This document shows, in pieces, positions 5,862-6,431 of a stretch of 6,431 bases of DNA. The stretch covers positions 1-6,431 of the forward strand of contig JAEUHU010000137.1 in the NCBI GenBank assembly GCA_016793305.1, read 5' to 3'. The DNA comes from Planctomycetota bacterium (lineage in GTDB: Bacteria; Planctomycetota; UBA1135; UBA2386). The position numbers were made by a program, and so were the translations under genes. Under the pieces are notes generated by a model. The model had not been told where the DNA came from and made no database searches. It saw only the letters and a list, made by a program, of their open reading frames with translations. Each line of letters starts with the position of its first letter. The first letter of the stretch is position 1.

Positions 5862-5879
5862 CCGTTCCCTCGGGAACGG
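5862..5879. promoter_or_regulatory. 18-bp palindrome in the divergent dehydrogenase/glycosyltransferase gap
   Basis: CCGTTCCC (5862-5869) and GGGAACGG (5872-5879) form a perfect 8-bp inverted repeat with two bases between the arms, twelve bases before the ATG at 5892. It could be an operator for a dimeric regulator or a stem in the 5' leader that affects translation. If the glycosyltransferase starts at 5838 or 5847 instead, the palindrome lies inside the gene. Promoter boxes are not evident in this 99-bp gap. Confidence 0.4.
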
Positions 5880-5891
5880 GGCCTCGGCACG

Positions 5892-6431
5892 ATGCCTCCC
5901 GTGACGAACGAGCGATGGTGGCGCACCCTGGTCACCGGACCGGCCTGGCCGCTCGGCAGCTACCTGGCGATGGCGTTCCTGCTGCGCCTGCCGGCCGTGC
6001 TGTGGGCCGGCGGCTTCGAGCACCCGGACCAGCAGTTCCAGTCGATCGACCCGGCCTACCACCTGGCGACCGGCGCTGCCTGGCACGAGCCGTGGGAGTT
6101 CCGCGACGGCAGCCGCAGCTGGTGCTACCCGGAAGCGCTCGCCCTGCTGTTCCGCGGCCTCGCCGCACTGGGGCTCGAGGAGCCGGGGCCGACGATGCTG
6201 GCGGTGCGCGCCGTGCACGCCCTGCTGTCGTTGTTGCCCGTCTGGCTGTTCTGGCTCGTGCTGGCCAAGTGGCAGCCGGTGCGCGAGAGCCGCCTGCCGC
6301 TGCTGCTGTTCGCCTTGTCGGGGCTGCCGTTGGCCTCGGTGCAGGCAGGGGGTGGGCCGGTGGCCGCCACGCTCGCCGTCGCCGCCGGACTCGCGCTGGC
6401 CGGGCGCGGGCCGTTCCCGGCGTTGGCCGGG
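5892..6431 (+). CDS. GT22-like (Alg9/GPI-mannosyltransferase family) membrane glycosyltransferase, 3' end missing
   Basis: The frame is open to the window edge and gives the first 180 residues of a polytopic membrane protein. After a first membrane segment (about 20-40) comes the family's first external loop: His-Pro-Asp-Gln at 44-47, Phe-Gln-Ser-Ile-Asp-Pro-Ala (49-55), Glu-Pro-Trp-Glu-Phe-Arg (66-71) and Arg-Ser-Trp at 75-77 followed by Pro80. This is the pattern of GT22 enzymes (PF03901: His-Pro-Asp-Glu ... Trp-Glu-x-Arg ... Arg-Ser-Trp-x-x-Pro), which transfer mannose from a polyprenyl-phosphate donor in GPI and N-glycan synthesis. Further hydrophobic segments lie at about 82-94, 107-125, 135-152 and 157-171. 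GT22 proteins usually exceed 400 residues, so more than half is missing. In the motif, Gln47 replaces the usual Glu, while Asp46 is kept. Sugar and acceptor are unknown. The start is uncertain: in-frame ATGs at 5838 and 5847 and GTG at 5901 are alternatives, and none has a good Shine-Dalgarno. Confidence 0.78.
   Translation, partial: MPPVTNERWWRTLVTGPAWPLGSYLAMAFLLRLPAVLWAGGFEHPDQQFQSIDPAYHLATGAAWHEPWEFRDGSRSWCYPEALALLFRGLAALGLEEPGPTMLAVRAVHALLSLLPVWLFWLVLAKWQPVRESRLPLLLFALSGLPLASVQAGGGPVAATLAVAAGLALAGRGPFPALAG

Overview
The window is a GC-rich piece of bacterial chromosome. It holds six complete or near-complete protein genes and one gene that runs off the right edge. The best guess for the source is a high-GC member of the Planctomycetota. 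The main reason is the secreted DUF1080 protein, whose N-terminal linker (Gly-Tyr-x-Asp-Thr-Pro-x-Leu-Pro, then Trp-x-Val-His-Asp) is a style I associate with planctomycetes and verrucomicrobia. The small divergent ECF-like sigma factor and the bacterial GT22-like glycosyltransferase fit this. The phylum is an inference; no rRNA or marker gene is present.

Layout from left to right: (1) 6-680 (+), a stand-alone Vms1-like release factor domain (VLRF1), the peptidyl-tRNA-cleaving fold of ribosome rescue. (2) 803-2617 (+), a lipoprotein with a PKD/cadherin-like segment followed by about eleven propeller-type repeats. (3) A convergent junction with a 7-bp GC hairpin over the lipoprotein stop codon. 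(4) A two-gene minus-strand operon, 4036 down to 2627: an ECF-like sigma factor followed after only 3 bases by an exported DUF1080 (3-keto-disaccharide hydrolase family) protein. (5) A 179-bp divergent control region (4037-4215) with three copies of the hexamer CGCAAG/CTTGCG. (6) 4216-4698 (+), an XRE-type repressor-like protein. (7) 5792 down to 4767 (-), an NAD-type isocitrate dehydrogenase-like enzyme with an unusual cofactor loop. (8) A 99-bp divergent gap with an 18-bp palindrome. (9) From about 5892 (+), the first 180 codons of an Alg9/GPI-mannosyltransferase-like (GT22) membrane glycosyltransferase, cut by the window end.

The genes do not form one obvious pathway. The clearest unit is the sigma factor/DUF1080 pair with a divergent XRE gene sharing its control region, which could be a small regulated module for extracellular sugar use. 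The most notable single gene is the VLRF1 protein, because translation-rescue factors of this family are little studied in bacteria. No mobile element, CRISPR array, tRNA or rRNA was seen. Several very long open frames opposite or across the real genes are by-products of the high GC content.
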